Source: Atopobiaceae bacterium (lineage in GTDB: Bacteria > Actinomycetota > Coriobacteriia > Coriobacteriales > Atopobiaceae). Taken from it: a stretch of 34,602 bases of DNA. The position numbers and the translations under genes were made by a program. The notes beneath the pieces were generated by a model. That model did no database searches and was not told the DNA's origin. It saw only the letters and a list, made by a program, of their open reading frames with translations. This document shows, piece by piece, positions 17,870 through 25,641 of the stretch (position 1 is its first letter; every line of letters starts with the position of its first letter). The stretch is taken from positions 1-34,602 of the forward strand of contig JAFUCQ010000004.1 of NCBI GenBank assembly GCA_017459605.1, read 5' to 3'.

Positions 17870-19375
17870 CTAGTGCGTAATGGCGGTAATCTTGTCGTTC
17901 TCGTCGAAGGTGAGCGTGATGGTGTTGATGGATGTACCACCGTTGACCGACCAGCCCCTTACAGGATTGATGGTGCTCACGGTTACAACCTCAACCGTTG
18001 CCTTATCGCCATCTGCTGCCGTTACATTGCAGGTACGCACAATCATATCAACGCCGTGATAGCCTACGCCATCTGTTGCATTATTGATACTTCTATAGAG
18101 CGTCGTTCCCTCTGCAACATAGTACAGACAGTTTGACTTCCAGTTGTACAGGGTCTGCAGCTGAGAGTCATCCTCAGGCGGGAAGTACACGATGTTGTAG
18201 AAGTTGGTTGCAAACTCAACCGCCAAACGAGTATGGAGCTCGGCTTTTTCTTCTGCCGCTTGAGCTGCCTCTGCCTGAAGCGTAGCTACCGCTTGATCGC
18301 GGCGACTGTAGGCTGCTCCTGCCAAGGTATCTGCCTTGTCTTTGCTCTCTTCATCTGCCAAGGCAGCGGCACGAGCAGATTCTATTTGCTCATTTGTGAT
18401 AGCTGCTGGATCTCCTGAGGCATACGAAATAGTGGGGTCGAGCACCTCAATCTCTTCTGCAACACCAACAGAGTCATCTATGTTGACATTAACCGTTGTT
18501 GCAGGAACCTCATAGATGGTTCCATCAGCCAGCAAAGGACTTGCCGCCGCTGAGATGGTGTAGTTACCCTTTTTGAGAGAGATGCCTCTGCCATCGGCGG
18601 TGACATAGACAATCTCGTCTACGGGGGTGCCGTCAAGATCGGTGCCCGTTACATGGAGTGGAATCCTCGTTGCTGCACTCGTGTAGTTTGGTGCAAAGAT
18701 TGATACACGAACGGGATGTGCCTCGTGTACCTCTTCGTAGGCAATCTGCTCTTGCTCTTGGTGCTCAAGCCAGAAACGGTAATAGAGAAAACCGCCCACA
18801 CCCGCCAAAAGTGCCAAGGTCACCAAACCTATAACAACTGCACGTCCACGAGAACGGCGCTTGCGCCCACGCTGATAGTTTTGCTGTCCCTCATAGTCGT
18901 ATCCGGGAGACACAGCATCGCTCCCAAGCACGTTAATGGGCTGCTGACCCTCTGCAGGACCTCTAGGAATAGACACTGGCTCTTCGTAGTCAGCCTCGGC
19001 CTCGGGCACCATCTCAGGAGCCGAAGCCACCTGAGTGTTGTCATCATACATATCAATCTCAGCCAAGGCTGCAATCTCAGAACGCAAGGCAGCTCTATCT
19101 ACGGCAGGCTCGACTACCCCACTGTCTTCTGCAAAAGATGAGGCAAGCTCAATGCTCGCCTCAAATCCCGCATCATCTGCATCAATCTCGGGCAAATCAA
19201 GGAGAGCTGGCGCTGAAGAGACAACACCACCCTCATCTGCATCTATTTCAGGAATCGCGTATGCAAAGGCAACATCGCCCTGCTCAACAGGCTCCCACGT
19301 TTGAACTTCAGTTCCACATTCTGGGCACAGCGCGACATCGTCGTTAAGCTCTGCCCCACAATTATGACAAACCAT
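17870..19375 (-). CDS. Zinc-ribbon single-pass membrane protein with extracytoplasmic domains
   Basis: A 501-residue protein. It opens with a zinc ribbon (Cys3, Cys6, Cys17, Cys20), continues with an acidic disordered cytoplasmic region that contains two PEIDAD repeats (42-47, 62-67), then a basic patch RGRKRRSRGR (169-178) and one membrane helix (179-199). The rest lies outside: a beta-rich domain (about 221-300, PLHVTGTDLDGTPVDE... KKGNYTISA), an Ala/Glu coiled-coil segment (325-385) and a C-terminal domain (386-501). I chose ATG at 19375 because GAAAGGG precedes it; a longer start at 19411 would lie upstream of the likely transcription start. The 221-350 region is homologous to the lipoprotein at 29921. 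Function unknown; perhaps an envelope sensor. Confidence 0.85.
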   Translation of the reverse strand: MVCHNCGAELNDDVALCPECGTEVQTWEPVEQGDVAFAYAIPEIDADEGGVVSSAPALLDLPEIDADDAGFEASIELASSFAEDSGVVEPAVDRAALRSEIAALAEIDMYDDNTQVASAPEMVPEAEADYEEPVSIPRGPAEGQQPINVLGSDAVSPGYDYEGQQNYQRGRKRRSRGRAVVIGLVTLALLAGVGGFLYYRFWLEHQEQEQIAYEEVHEAHPVRVSIFAPNYTSAATRIPLHVTGTDLDGTPVDEIVYVTADGRGISLKKGNYTISAAASPLLADGTIYEVPATTVNVNIDDSVGVAEEIEVLDPTISYASGDPAAITNEQIESARAAALADEESKDKADTLAGAAYSRRDQAVATLQAEAAQAAEEKAELHTRLAVEFATNFYNIVYFPPEDDSQLQTLYNWKSNCLYYVAEGTTLYRSINNATDGVGYHGVDMIVRTCNVTAADGDKATVEVVTVSTINPVRGWSVNGGTSINTITLTFDENDKITAITH

Positions 19376-19409
19376 CACTAACCCTTTCAGCACGTCATAC
19401 GTACTGTCC

Positions 19410-19418
19410 ATAATAACA
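19410..19418 (-). promoter_or_regulatory. Extended -10 promoter of the zinc-ribbon gene
   Basis: On the minus strand TGTTATTAT gives an extended -10 (TG one base before TATTAT, 19415-19410). The predicted start near 19403 leaves a leader of about 28 bases to the ATG at 19375. Confidence 0.4.
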
Positions 19419-19474
19419 AGAACTTACTTTAAGCGCTAAGCTTATCAAAAAACATCAGCGCTCTTTCATAGTGC

Positions 19475-19511
19475 TTGAGAAATCACCTCTTTATCACGAG
19501 GTGTTTCTCAA
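19475..19511. repeat. Long inverted repeat between convergently spaced minus-strand genes
   Basis: TTGAGAAA-T-CACCTC (19475-19489) pairs with GAGGTGTTTCTCAA (19498-19511), a 14-bp stem with one bulged T and an 8-base loop. It lies 66 bases past the end of the lipoprotein gene on the minus strand but has no T run, so it may be a processed 3' end or factor-dependent terminator. Confidence 0.5.
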
Positions 19512-19576
19512 TAATCACAGCTGCTATACGCCAAAGCGAGCTTAAAGCTGTCCATGAACATCACTCACAGATAGTT

Positions 19577-20233
19577 TTAAAACGTCGTATCCATTGTTTG
19601 CGTGAGGGACTCAGAAAACAAAACCGAGTCTCCTAAAAGCGCGCGTGAAAACGCACTTTTATCGTCAATTGACCAATTGCCCTCGGCATCGCGAGAAAGC
19701 GCTACCGTCTCTTGGTGTGTGCTCAGCGGAGCTTCTGGGCTGCTGAGCGTCTCTTCTATAAATGAGAACATCTTTTGGATGACTCCCAGCTCCCCTGCTT
19801 CTTCTGCAAACTCACGCGCCTCAGGGCTTGAAAACCAAACTTCAGCTTGCTGGGTCAGCTGCTGAGCTGTGGCCTCAAAGTCTATGTTGGTTACCTTGAG
19901 GGTCGCTGTTGCATGGTCGCCGTCTGCTGCAATGTCTTCAATGCTATAGGACAGCCGCTTGGTGAAAAGACCAACGAAGCTTTCTGCATCAAGGCCAAGC
20001 TCTTCAAACAGAAGGATGCGCTCTTGCCCTAAATCCTGCGCTATATCCTCAGCATCCATCGACTTGAGCGATGTCACTGCCTGTGCTATCCCCTGCTGGA
20101 TTATCTCTTCATCTGACGGCCCGGAAGGAGCGCATGCCCCCAGAGAGCAGCTGAGTACCACGATTGCTGCTAAGGCTACCCACAGCTGCTTGAGGCGGGC
20201 CACACCCCGCGCACAGGATGTCTCCGTACTCAT
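19577..20233 (-). CDS. Putative lipoprotein, family unknown
   Basis: A 218-residue protein. The N terminus has a basic part, a hydrophobic stretch (LWVALAAIVVLSCS) and the lipobox LGAC with Cys34, so it should be lipid-anchored on the outer face of the membrane. The mature part is acidic and mostly helical, with a region (about 90-120) of alternating beta strands (ATATLKVTNIDFEATAQQ), as in small NTF2/cystatin-like extracytoplasmic domains; no family is recognised. The start ATG at 20233 lies just after the pyrE stop, so the gene is probably cotranscribed with pyrE; an upstream in-frame start would overlap pyrE. Confidence 0.75.
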   Translation of the reverse strand: MSTETSCARGVARLKQLWVALAAIVVLSCSLGACAPSGPSDEEIIQQGIAQAVTSLKSMDAEDIAQDLGQERILLFEELGLDAESFVGLFTKRLSYSIEDIAADGDHATATLKVTNIDFEATAQQLTQQAEVWFSSPEAREFAEEAGELGVIQKMFSFIEETLSSPEAPLSTHQETVALSRDAEGNWSIDDKSAFSRALLGDSVLFSESLTQTMDTTF

Positions 20234-20237
20234 CTGC

Positions 20238-20891
20238 TTACAGCGACTCACCAGTGGCTTCCATCCATGACTCATCTTTGGGATTGTTGCGAAATGCTAT
20301 GAGCCGCTCTCTGTCAAGTGCTGTGATATAGCCATCTTCAACAGCAACCTCTACCAGACTATCAAGCGTGCACAGACTGTCACAGGCAAGATCTGCTGCT
20401 CCAAGACGCTCAGCGGCAATAGGCATGCCATAGCTAAAGATGCTCACCACACCCAAAACCTCAGCGCCGGCCTCACGCAATACCTCAGCACACTCAATAA
20501 CAGAGCCTCCCGTCGAGATGAGGTCTTCAATGATGACAACCTGGGTTCCGGGGTCCATACGACCCTCAATTTGGTTGTGACGCCCGTGGTCTTTAGCACT
20601 TCCGCGCACGTAGCCCATGGGAAGGGCAAGGCGATCTGCTGCGATTGCTGCATGAGCAATACCTGCCGTGGCAGTTCCCATCAGCATCTCAGCCGTTGGA
20701 TATAACAGCTTTACCATCTCAGCGATTGCCTCATCAACAAGCGTGCGTGTCTCGGTATGCGAAAGCGTGAGTCTATTGTCGCAATAAATGGGAGACTTAA
20801 TACCACTTGCCCACGTAAAGGGCTTGTTGGGCTGTAGAAAGACCGCTTGTATGGAAAGCAGTGCGCGAGCTACATCATATTGGTTTGCCAT
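20238..20891 (-). CDS. pyrE: Orotate phosphoribosyltransferase
   Basis: Joins orotate and PRPP to orotidine 5'-phosphate in pyrimidine synthesis. The PRPP-binding motif VVIIEDLISTGGSVIECAEV is present, with GTATAGIAHAAIAADRL and YVRGSAKDHGRHNQIEG upstream, as in the bacterial enzymes. Length is 217. The ATG follows AGAAGGGACGG. It lies 27 bases after murI and is followed without gap by a lipoprotein gene. Location outside a pyr operon gives no hint of a UMP-responsive leader. Confidence 0.95.
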   Translation of the reverse strand: MANQYDVARALLSIQAVFLQPNKPFTWASGIKSPIYCDNRLTLSHTETRTLVDEAIAEMVKLLYPTAEMLMGTATAGIAHAAIAADRLALPMGYVRGSAKDHGRHNQIEGRMDPGTQVVIIEDLISTGGSVIECAEVLREAGAEVLGVVSIFSYGMPIAAERLGAADLACDSLCTLDSLVEVAVEDGYITALDRERLIAFRNNPKDESWMEATGESL

Positions 20892-20918
20892 AACCGTCCC
20901 TTCTGAGGAGTCGTTGTC

Positions 20919-21716
20919 TTAGGAGCCGTTGCGCTCAGCGATGGCAAGAGCGTGCTCAAAAAAGTGCTGGTAGAGCTCAAGGCGGTGCTCGTCATCGTCG
21001 CTTGAGCAAAACTCAACCCGTCCGTCAGCGTCGCCACAAGCAAGAAGGCCGTCTCGCTCAAGGAGGCGCCTGAGCTGGTGAGCCACCCCGCGTCCACCGT
21101 CATACATTGCCACGTTGCCAAGTGCCGCTATTATATGATTTTTGATGAACGGATAGTGGGTACAGCCCAGAACAACACCATCAACCTTATCTCGATATGA
21201 ACCAACAAATGAGTTTACCAACAGGGCTAAATCAGGCTCATCGAGGCTTCCCCGCTCAATGCGATCGGCAAGTCCCGGACACGCCAACGGTATGACCTCA
21301 CGGTCTTTTCCGTAGGCTTCCATGAGACGTTTGAACTTCTCGAGCTTGAGTGTTGTTGAGGTTGCCATCACCAAAATAGCCTCGTGACAACCCGCCTCAA
21401 CCGCAGGTTTGAGAGCTGGCTCCACCCCCACAATGGGGATGTCTTGCCAGCGAGCTCGCAGGATCTCTGCCGCACAACTCGTTGCTGTGTTGCATGCAAT
21501 CACGATGGCGCGCGCCCCATCATCAATAAAACGCTGCACGATGTGCTCCGAGAGTTCAAGAACCTGCTCGGGAGTTTTGTCTCCGTAAGGAGCGTTGGCA
21601 GAATCACCATAGTAAACAAAGTGCTCATGGGGAAGCTCATGCACGAGCTCCCCCAGCACACTGGTGCCACCAACGCCTGAATCAAAAACCCCTATAAAAC
21701 CCTCGTCGCAACTCAT
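20919..21716 (-). CDS. murI: Glutamate racemase
   Basis: Makes D-glutamate for peptidoglycan. The 265-residue protein has IGVFDSGVGGTSVL, YYGDSANAPYGDKTPEQV, and the two catalytic cysteines in IACNTATS (Cys75) and LGCTHYPFI (Cys185), each in its expected motif. The gene follows the upstream lipoprotein gene after 3 bases, which suggests one transcript lipoprotein-murI-pyrE-lipoprotein. Confidence 0.97.
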   Translation of the reverse strand: MSCDEGFIGVFDSGVGGTSVLGELVHELPHEHFVYYGDSANAPYGDKTPEQVLELSEHIVQRFIDDGARAIVIACNTATSCAAEILRARWQDIPIVGVEPALKPAVEAGCHEAILVMATSTTLKLEKFKRLMEAYGKDREVIPLACPGLADRIERGSLDEPDLALLVNSFVGSYRDKVDGVVLGCTHYPFIKNHIIAALGNVAMYDGGRGVAHQLRRLLERDGLLACGDADGRVEFCSSDDDEHRLELYQHFFEHALAIAERNGS

Positions 21717-21719
21717 TGT

Positions 21720-22451
21720 TTATCCTGCCAGTGAGAACGTAGCCTGAAGATTGGCCATGAGCTCATCGGCTGAACCTGCGCCTGACTCAACGCTCAGATA
21801 GTGAATGGCGCCGTTTTCATCGGCAAAGACCCATGCTACCAAATCAAGACCATCGGGATAGATGCCAGAGATGATACGTGCTTCATAGCCACCGATGTCT
21901 CCGCCACCAAATGTGATGTTAGAAGCACCCTCGTTTTCGAGGGCAACAAGCACGTTTTGCGCAGCATCATCAACACTAAACGTCTCAGCTTGTGCCGCAG
22001 GAACAACGCTCATGTCGTACAACGACAGGGTTACAATCTGGGTGGTATCAGCGTTGGAGTACTTAACCGCAGGCATGCCGTCAGAGAGCGCCACCCAATC
22101 GCTTGGAACCTCACAAAAACCAACGCCCGCAGCACCAACGCGCTGTACAGACGTGTCGGCTTGGCTCGGCAACGAGCTCTCTTCTGCAGCAGACTCCTCA
22201 GCCATTGACTCCTCTGCGCTTGACTGCTCAGAGTTTGGCTCAGACTGCTCATCTTGAGTAGCAGTGCTCTGCTCGCCAGAAGCTGCCTGAGCAGCACTGG
22301 CGCTTTGCTCTGCCTGCTGTTCGAGTGCACTTTGAGATGCGTCTGTTTGTGTTTGGTCATTTGCGGGAGCACCACACGCACCCAATGCCAAACTGAGCGC
22401 AAGAAGGGCTGATACTCCTATGCTTGCTTTTCCTGCTCCGTTAACTTTCAT
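21720..22451 (-). CDS. Lipoprotein with PsbP/DcrB-like C-terminal domain
   Basis: A 243-residue protein with a signal peptide (SALLALSLALGAC) and lipobox Cys26, followed by a long low-complexity linker of Gln, Ser, Ala and Glu (about 30-100). The C-terminal 140 residues (GVGFCEVPSDWVALSDG... NITFGGGDIGGYEARIIS) resemble the PsbP/DcrB-type fold found in many small actinobacterial and firmicute lipoproteins; the assignment is by appearance only. I chose ATG at 22451, eight bases after AGAAAGG; the GTG nine bases upstream overlaps that site. First gene of the murI-pyrE transcript. Confidence 0.8.
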   Translation of the reverse strand: MKVNGAGKASIGVSALLALSLALGACGAPANDQTQTDASQSALEQQAEQSASAAQAASGEQSTATQDEQSEPNSEQSSAEESMAEESAAEESSLPSQADTSVQRVGAAGVGFCEVPSDWVALSDGMPAVKYSNADTTQIVTLSLYDMSVVPAAQAETFSVDDAAQNVLVALENEGASNITFGGGDIGGYEARIISGIYPDGLDLVAWVFADENGAIHYLSVESGAGSADELMANLQATFSLAG

Positions 22452-22580
22452 TTCAAGCACCTTTCTGTTATGTGGACAAAGACTTGCCGTTTCATTTCGT
22501 TGGCAATGCTAACACGTGTTGTTGAAAAGAGCATGGAAACTCAGCAAACAGCGTTAAGTCAACGCACTCGCCGCTCAAAG

Positions 22581-22630
22581 GTCACAATTCAATGACGCAA
22601 TCTCCATCGAGCTTTCACGAGCTTTATACT
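22581..22630 (+). promoter_or_regulatory. ilvA promoter with box shared with eno
   Basis: TATACT (22625-22630) is the likely -10, without a -35. GTCACAATTCAAT (22581-22593) precedes it by 31 bases, almost the same placement as before eno. A palindrome AACACGTGTT lies at 22511-22520 in the same divergent region. Confidence 0.45.
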
Positions 22631-22683
22631 GGTGAGAACAGCATTGATAATGAAGGGTCTGAGGCAAGCACATGGGAGAGAAT

Positions 22684-23913
22684 ATGGACGAACAATTTGA
22701 CGCTCTGAGCCTTGAGCGTTTTGAAGAGGCCTGTGATGTCGTTGGTAACGTGACGCGTGAAACAGAGTTGATGTACAGCGATTATTGGTCGCAACTCTCT
22801 GGCAACCGCGTGTGGTTAAAGCCTGAAAACCTTCAGAGAACCGGCGCCTACAAGCTTCGTGGTGCCTATTACAAAATCAGCACCATGTCTGAAGAAGAGC
22901 GCTCGCGGGGTCTCATCACCGCAAGTGCTGGAAACCATGCACAAGGTGTTGCGTATGCAGCAGCTCAGTTTGGTGTACAAGCAACCATTGTCATGCCTCA
23001 GACAACTCCCCTCATTAAGGTTAATCGCACAAAGGATTTAGGTGCTGAGGTTGTGCTCTGCGGAAATGTCTACGACGAGTCGTACGAGCATGCCTTGCAG
23101 CTTGCAGAAGAGCGCTCCTTGTGTTTTGTTCATCCCTTCAACGACCTCGATGTTGCGTGCGGTCAAGGCACCATTGCGATGGAGATAATCAAGGAGCTTC
23201 CAACGGTCGACGACATTTTGGTTCCCGTCGGCGGAGGCGGCCTTGCCTGTGGTGTGGCTCGCCTAGCCAAGCTTTTGAATCCCAAAATTCGAGTCATTGG
23301 AGTAGAGCCTGCAGGGGCTGCTTGTCTTAAAGCGTCGCTCGAACACGGAGAGCCCGTCACCCTTGATAACATCAACACCATAGCCGATGGCACGGCTGTC
23401 AAAACGCCCGGTGACAAGCTCTTCGCCTATCTCAAGGGAAACCTCGACGACGTACTGGTGGTTGATGACGAAGAGCTCGTGGTTGCTTTTCTCGACATGG
23501 TCGAAAACCACAAGATGGTCGTGGAAAACTCAGGACTGCTTTCAGTGGCAGCCGTGCGCCAGCTTGAGGCTGCCAATCGCAAGGTTGTCTGCGTGATGTC
23601 GGGCGGCAATATGGACGTCATTACTATGTCGTTTGTGGTACAGCAAGGTCTCATTTTGCGCGACCGCATCTTTACCATCTCGGTTTTGCTGCCTGACAGA
23701 CCGGGTGAGCTGGTGCGCGTATCGACAGCTATCGCTGAGCAAGATGGCAACGTGGTTAAGCTCGAACACAATCAGTTTGTCACCATCAACAGAAATGCTG
23801 CCGTTGAGCTGCGCATCACTATTGAAGCCTTTGGTACTGAGCACAAAGGTCAGATTATTGAAGCCCTTGAGCGCCAAGGCTATAGCCCACGCGTTGTTCG
23901 TACCAATATATAA
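22684..23913 (+). CDS. ilvA: Threonine ammonia-lyase with C-terminal ACT domain
   Basis: PLP enzyme that deaminates threonine to 2-oxobutyrate. The PLP lysine lies in ENLQRTGAYKLRGAYYK (Lys57); the phosphate-binding glycine loop is VPVGGGGLACG and a Ser-Gly-Gly segment (MSGGNMD) precedes the regulatory part. Residues about 325-409 form one ACT domain (ISVLLPDRPGELVRVSTAIAEQDGNV), as in the shorter, often catabolic or ACT-regulated enzymes. I chose ATG at 22684, five bases after GGGAGAG, giving 409 residues; ATG 22672 is upstream of that site. It may feed 2-oxobutyrate to the downstream keto-acid genes. Confidence 0.92.
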   Translation: MDEQFDALSLERFEEACDVVGNVTRETELMYSDYWSQLSGNRVWLKPENLQRTGAYKLRGAYYKISTMSEEERSRGLITASAGNHAQGVAYAAAQFGVQATIVMPQTTPLIKVNRTKDLGAEVVLCGNVYDESYEHALQLAEERSLCFVHPFNDLDVACGQGTIAMEIIKELPTVDDILVPVGGGGLACGVARLAKLLNPKIRVIGVEPAGAACLKASLEHGEPVTLDNINTIADGTAVKTPGDKLFAYLKGNLDDVLVVDDEELVVAFLDMVENHKMVVENSGLLSVAAVRQLEAANRKVVCVMSGGNMDVITMSFVVQQGLILRDRIFTISVLLPDRPGELVRVSTAIAEQDGNVVKLEHNQFVTINRNAAVELRITIEAFGTEHKGQIIEALERQGYSPRVVRTNI

Positions 23914-23938
23914 GGAGCACCAATATATAAGGAGCACC
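23902..23938 (+). repeat. 17-bp tandem duplication at the ilvA stop codon
   Basis: ACCAATATATAAGGAGC occurs twice in direct succession (23902-23918, 23919-23935) followed by ACC. Each copy has a TAA and an AAGGAG Shine-Dalgarno core; the first TAA is the ilvA stop. Likely a recent slippage duplication. Confidence 0.9.
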
Positions 23939-23966
23939 AAAAACAACCACTGAGGAGACACAGCTT

Positions 23967-25601
23967 ATGCCCATAGTTGACATGCTTCGCAGAAATGCAG
24001 GTTTGTATGGTACCGAGACAGCACTTGTCGAGGTCAATCCAGAAGTATTTGAACCCCGCCCACGCACGTGGCGTGAATATGACTTAATCGAGCCAGCACA
24101 AACGCAGCCCTATCGCCGCGAAATTAGCTGGAAAGTTTTTGACGAGAAGGCCAACCGCTTAGCCAATCTCTTGCTCTCACATGGTGTCAAAAAGGGCGAC
24201 AAAGTAGCAATTCTTCTCATGAACTGCATCGACTGGCTCCCCATTTACTTTGGCATTCTCAAGGCAGGAGCCATCGCAGTGCCACTCAACTTTCGCTATA
24301 CCGCAAGCGAGATTGCCTATTGTGTGAGCCAAGCAGATGTCGATATTCTCGTCTTTGGTGAGCAGTTCAAGGGCCGCATTGAAGAGCTCGTTCCTCGTAT
24401 TCAAAAGAACCGTTTGCTTCTCTATGTTGGTGATGGCTGTCCTGATTATGCCGAGAGTTATCATTTGGCAACAGCTAACTGCCCTTCAAATGATCCGTGG
24501 GTTCCCATCTCAGAAGAAGATGACGCTGCCATTTATTTCTCAAGTGGTACCACGGGCTATCCCAAAGCTATTCTGCATCATCACCTGAGTCTCACCCAAA
24601 GTGCTGAGATGGAACAGGCTCATCACGGACAAACCCACGACGACGTGTTTTTGTGCATTCCCCCGCTCTACCACACGGGTGCCAAAATGCACTGGTTTGG
24701 AAGCCTGCTTGTAGGAGGCAAGGCGGTCTTGTTGCGAGGCGTCAGCCCCAAGAGTGTCTTTGATGCCGTAAGCAATGAAGGCTGCACGGTTGTATGGCTG
24801 CTCGTCCCATGGGCACAAGACATACTTGCTGCTATTGAGCGGGGAGACATCGCCCTTGATGATTACAAGCTCGACCAATGGCGACTCATGCACATTGGCG
24901 CGCAACCCGTTCCTAAAAGCCTCATAGAGCGTTGGCGCTCAATCTTTCCCACCCACGACTACGATACCAACTATGGCCTGTCTGAGTCGTGTGGTCCGGG
25001 CTGTGTCCATCTTGGAGTCGAAAACATCGACCGGGTGGGCGCCATTGGCATTCCGGGATACCGTTGGGAAGCACGTGTTGTGGATGCCGACGGCAACGAA
25101 GTCGAGCACGGCGTCAAAGGTGAGCTTGCCGTCAAAGGACCGGGCATCATGGAGTGCTACTACAATGACCCCGAGTCTTCTGCCGAGGTTCTCAAAGGAA
25201 AATGGCTGCTCACAGGAGACATTGCCTACCAAGACGAGGACGGTTTTTTCTGGCTGGTTGACCGCAAAAAGGACTTGGTCATCTCTGGTGGAGAGAATAT
25301 CTATCCTGTTCAGGTGGAAGACTTCCTGTCAGCGCACCCAGCGATTCACGACGTTGCGGTTATTGGCATTCCCGACGATCGTCTCGGCGAGATTGCCATT
25401 GCCATAGTTGAGCTCAAGCGTGGCATGGATAACACTACCGTCGATGATATCGAGGAGTTTTGCTTGGGCTTGCCTCGCTACAAGCGCCCTCGCAAGATTA
25501 TCTTTGCTTCAGTTCCCAGAAATCCCACGGGAAAGATTGAAAAACCGCTGTTGCGTGAAACCTATGGCAGCTTAGGAACAGCGCATGCAGACAATGGATA
25601 G
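23967..25601 (+). CDS. AMP-forming acyl-CoA synthetase/ligase
   Basis: A 544-residue adenylate-forming enzyme that should activate a carboxylic acid to its CoA thioester. The phosphate loop FSSGTTGYPKAIL (191-203), NYGLSESCGPG, GKWLLTGDIAYQDEDGFF, the hinge DRKKDLVISGGENIYP and the C-terminal lysine in NPTGKIEKPLL (Lys523) are present. It is longer than the PaaK-type phenylacetate-CoA ligases often found beside iorAB and looks like the fatty/aryl acyl-CoA synthetase branch. It lies 40 bases before iorA, so it may act on the same aryl- or branched-chain acids, in either direction. ATG follows GAGGAG. Confidence 0.88.
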   Translation: MPIVDMLRRNAGLYGTETALVEVNPEVFEPRPRTWREYDLIEPAQTQPYRREISWKVFDEKANRLANLLLSHGVKKGDKVAILLMNCIDWLPIYFGILKAGAIAVPLNFRYTASEIAYCVSQADVDILVFGEQFKGRIEELVPRIQKNRLLLYVGDGCPDYAESYHLATANCPSNDPWVPISEEDDAAIYFSSGTTGYPKAILHHHLSLTQSAEMEQAHHGQTHDDVFLCIPPLYHTGAKMHWFGSLLVGGKAVLLRGVSPKSVFDAVSNEGCTVVWLLVPWAQDILAAIERGDIALDDYKLDQWRLMHIGAQPVPKSLIERWRSIFPTHDYDTNYGLSESCGPGCVHLGVENIDRVGAIGIPGYRWEARVVDADGNEVEHGVKGELAVKGPGIMECYYNDPESSAEVLKGKWLLTGDIAYQDEDGFFWLVDRKKDLVISGGENIYPVQVEDFLSAHPAIHDVAVIGIPDDRLGEIAIAIVELKRGMDNTTVDDIEEFCLGLPRYKRPRKIIFASVPRNPTGKIEKPLLRETYGSLGTAHADNG

Positions 25602-25641
25602 GCAGACGGAAAAGTGAACTCAAGGAGAGGAGAGGACACTG

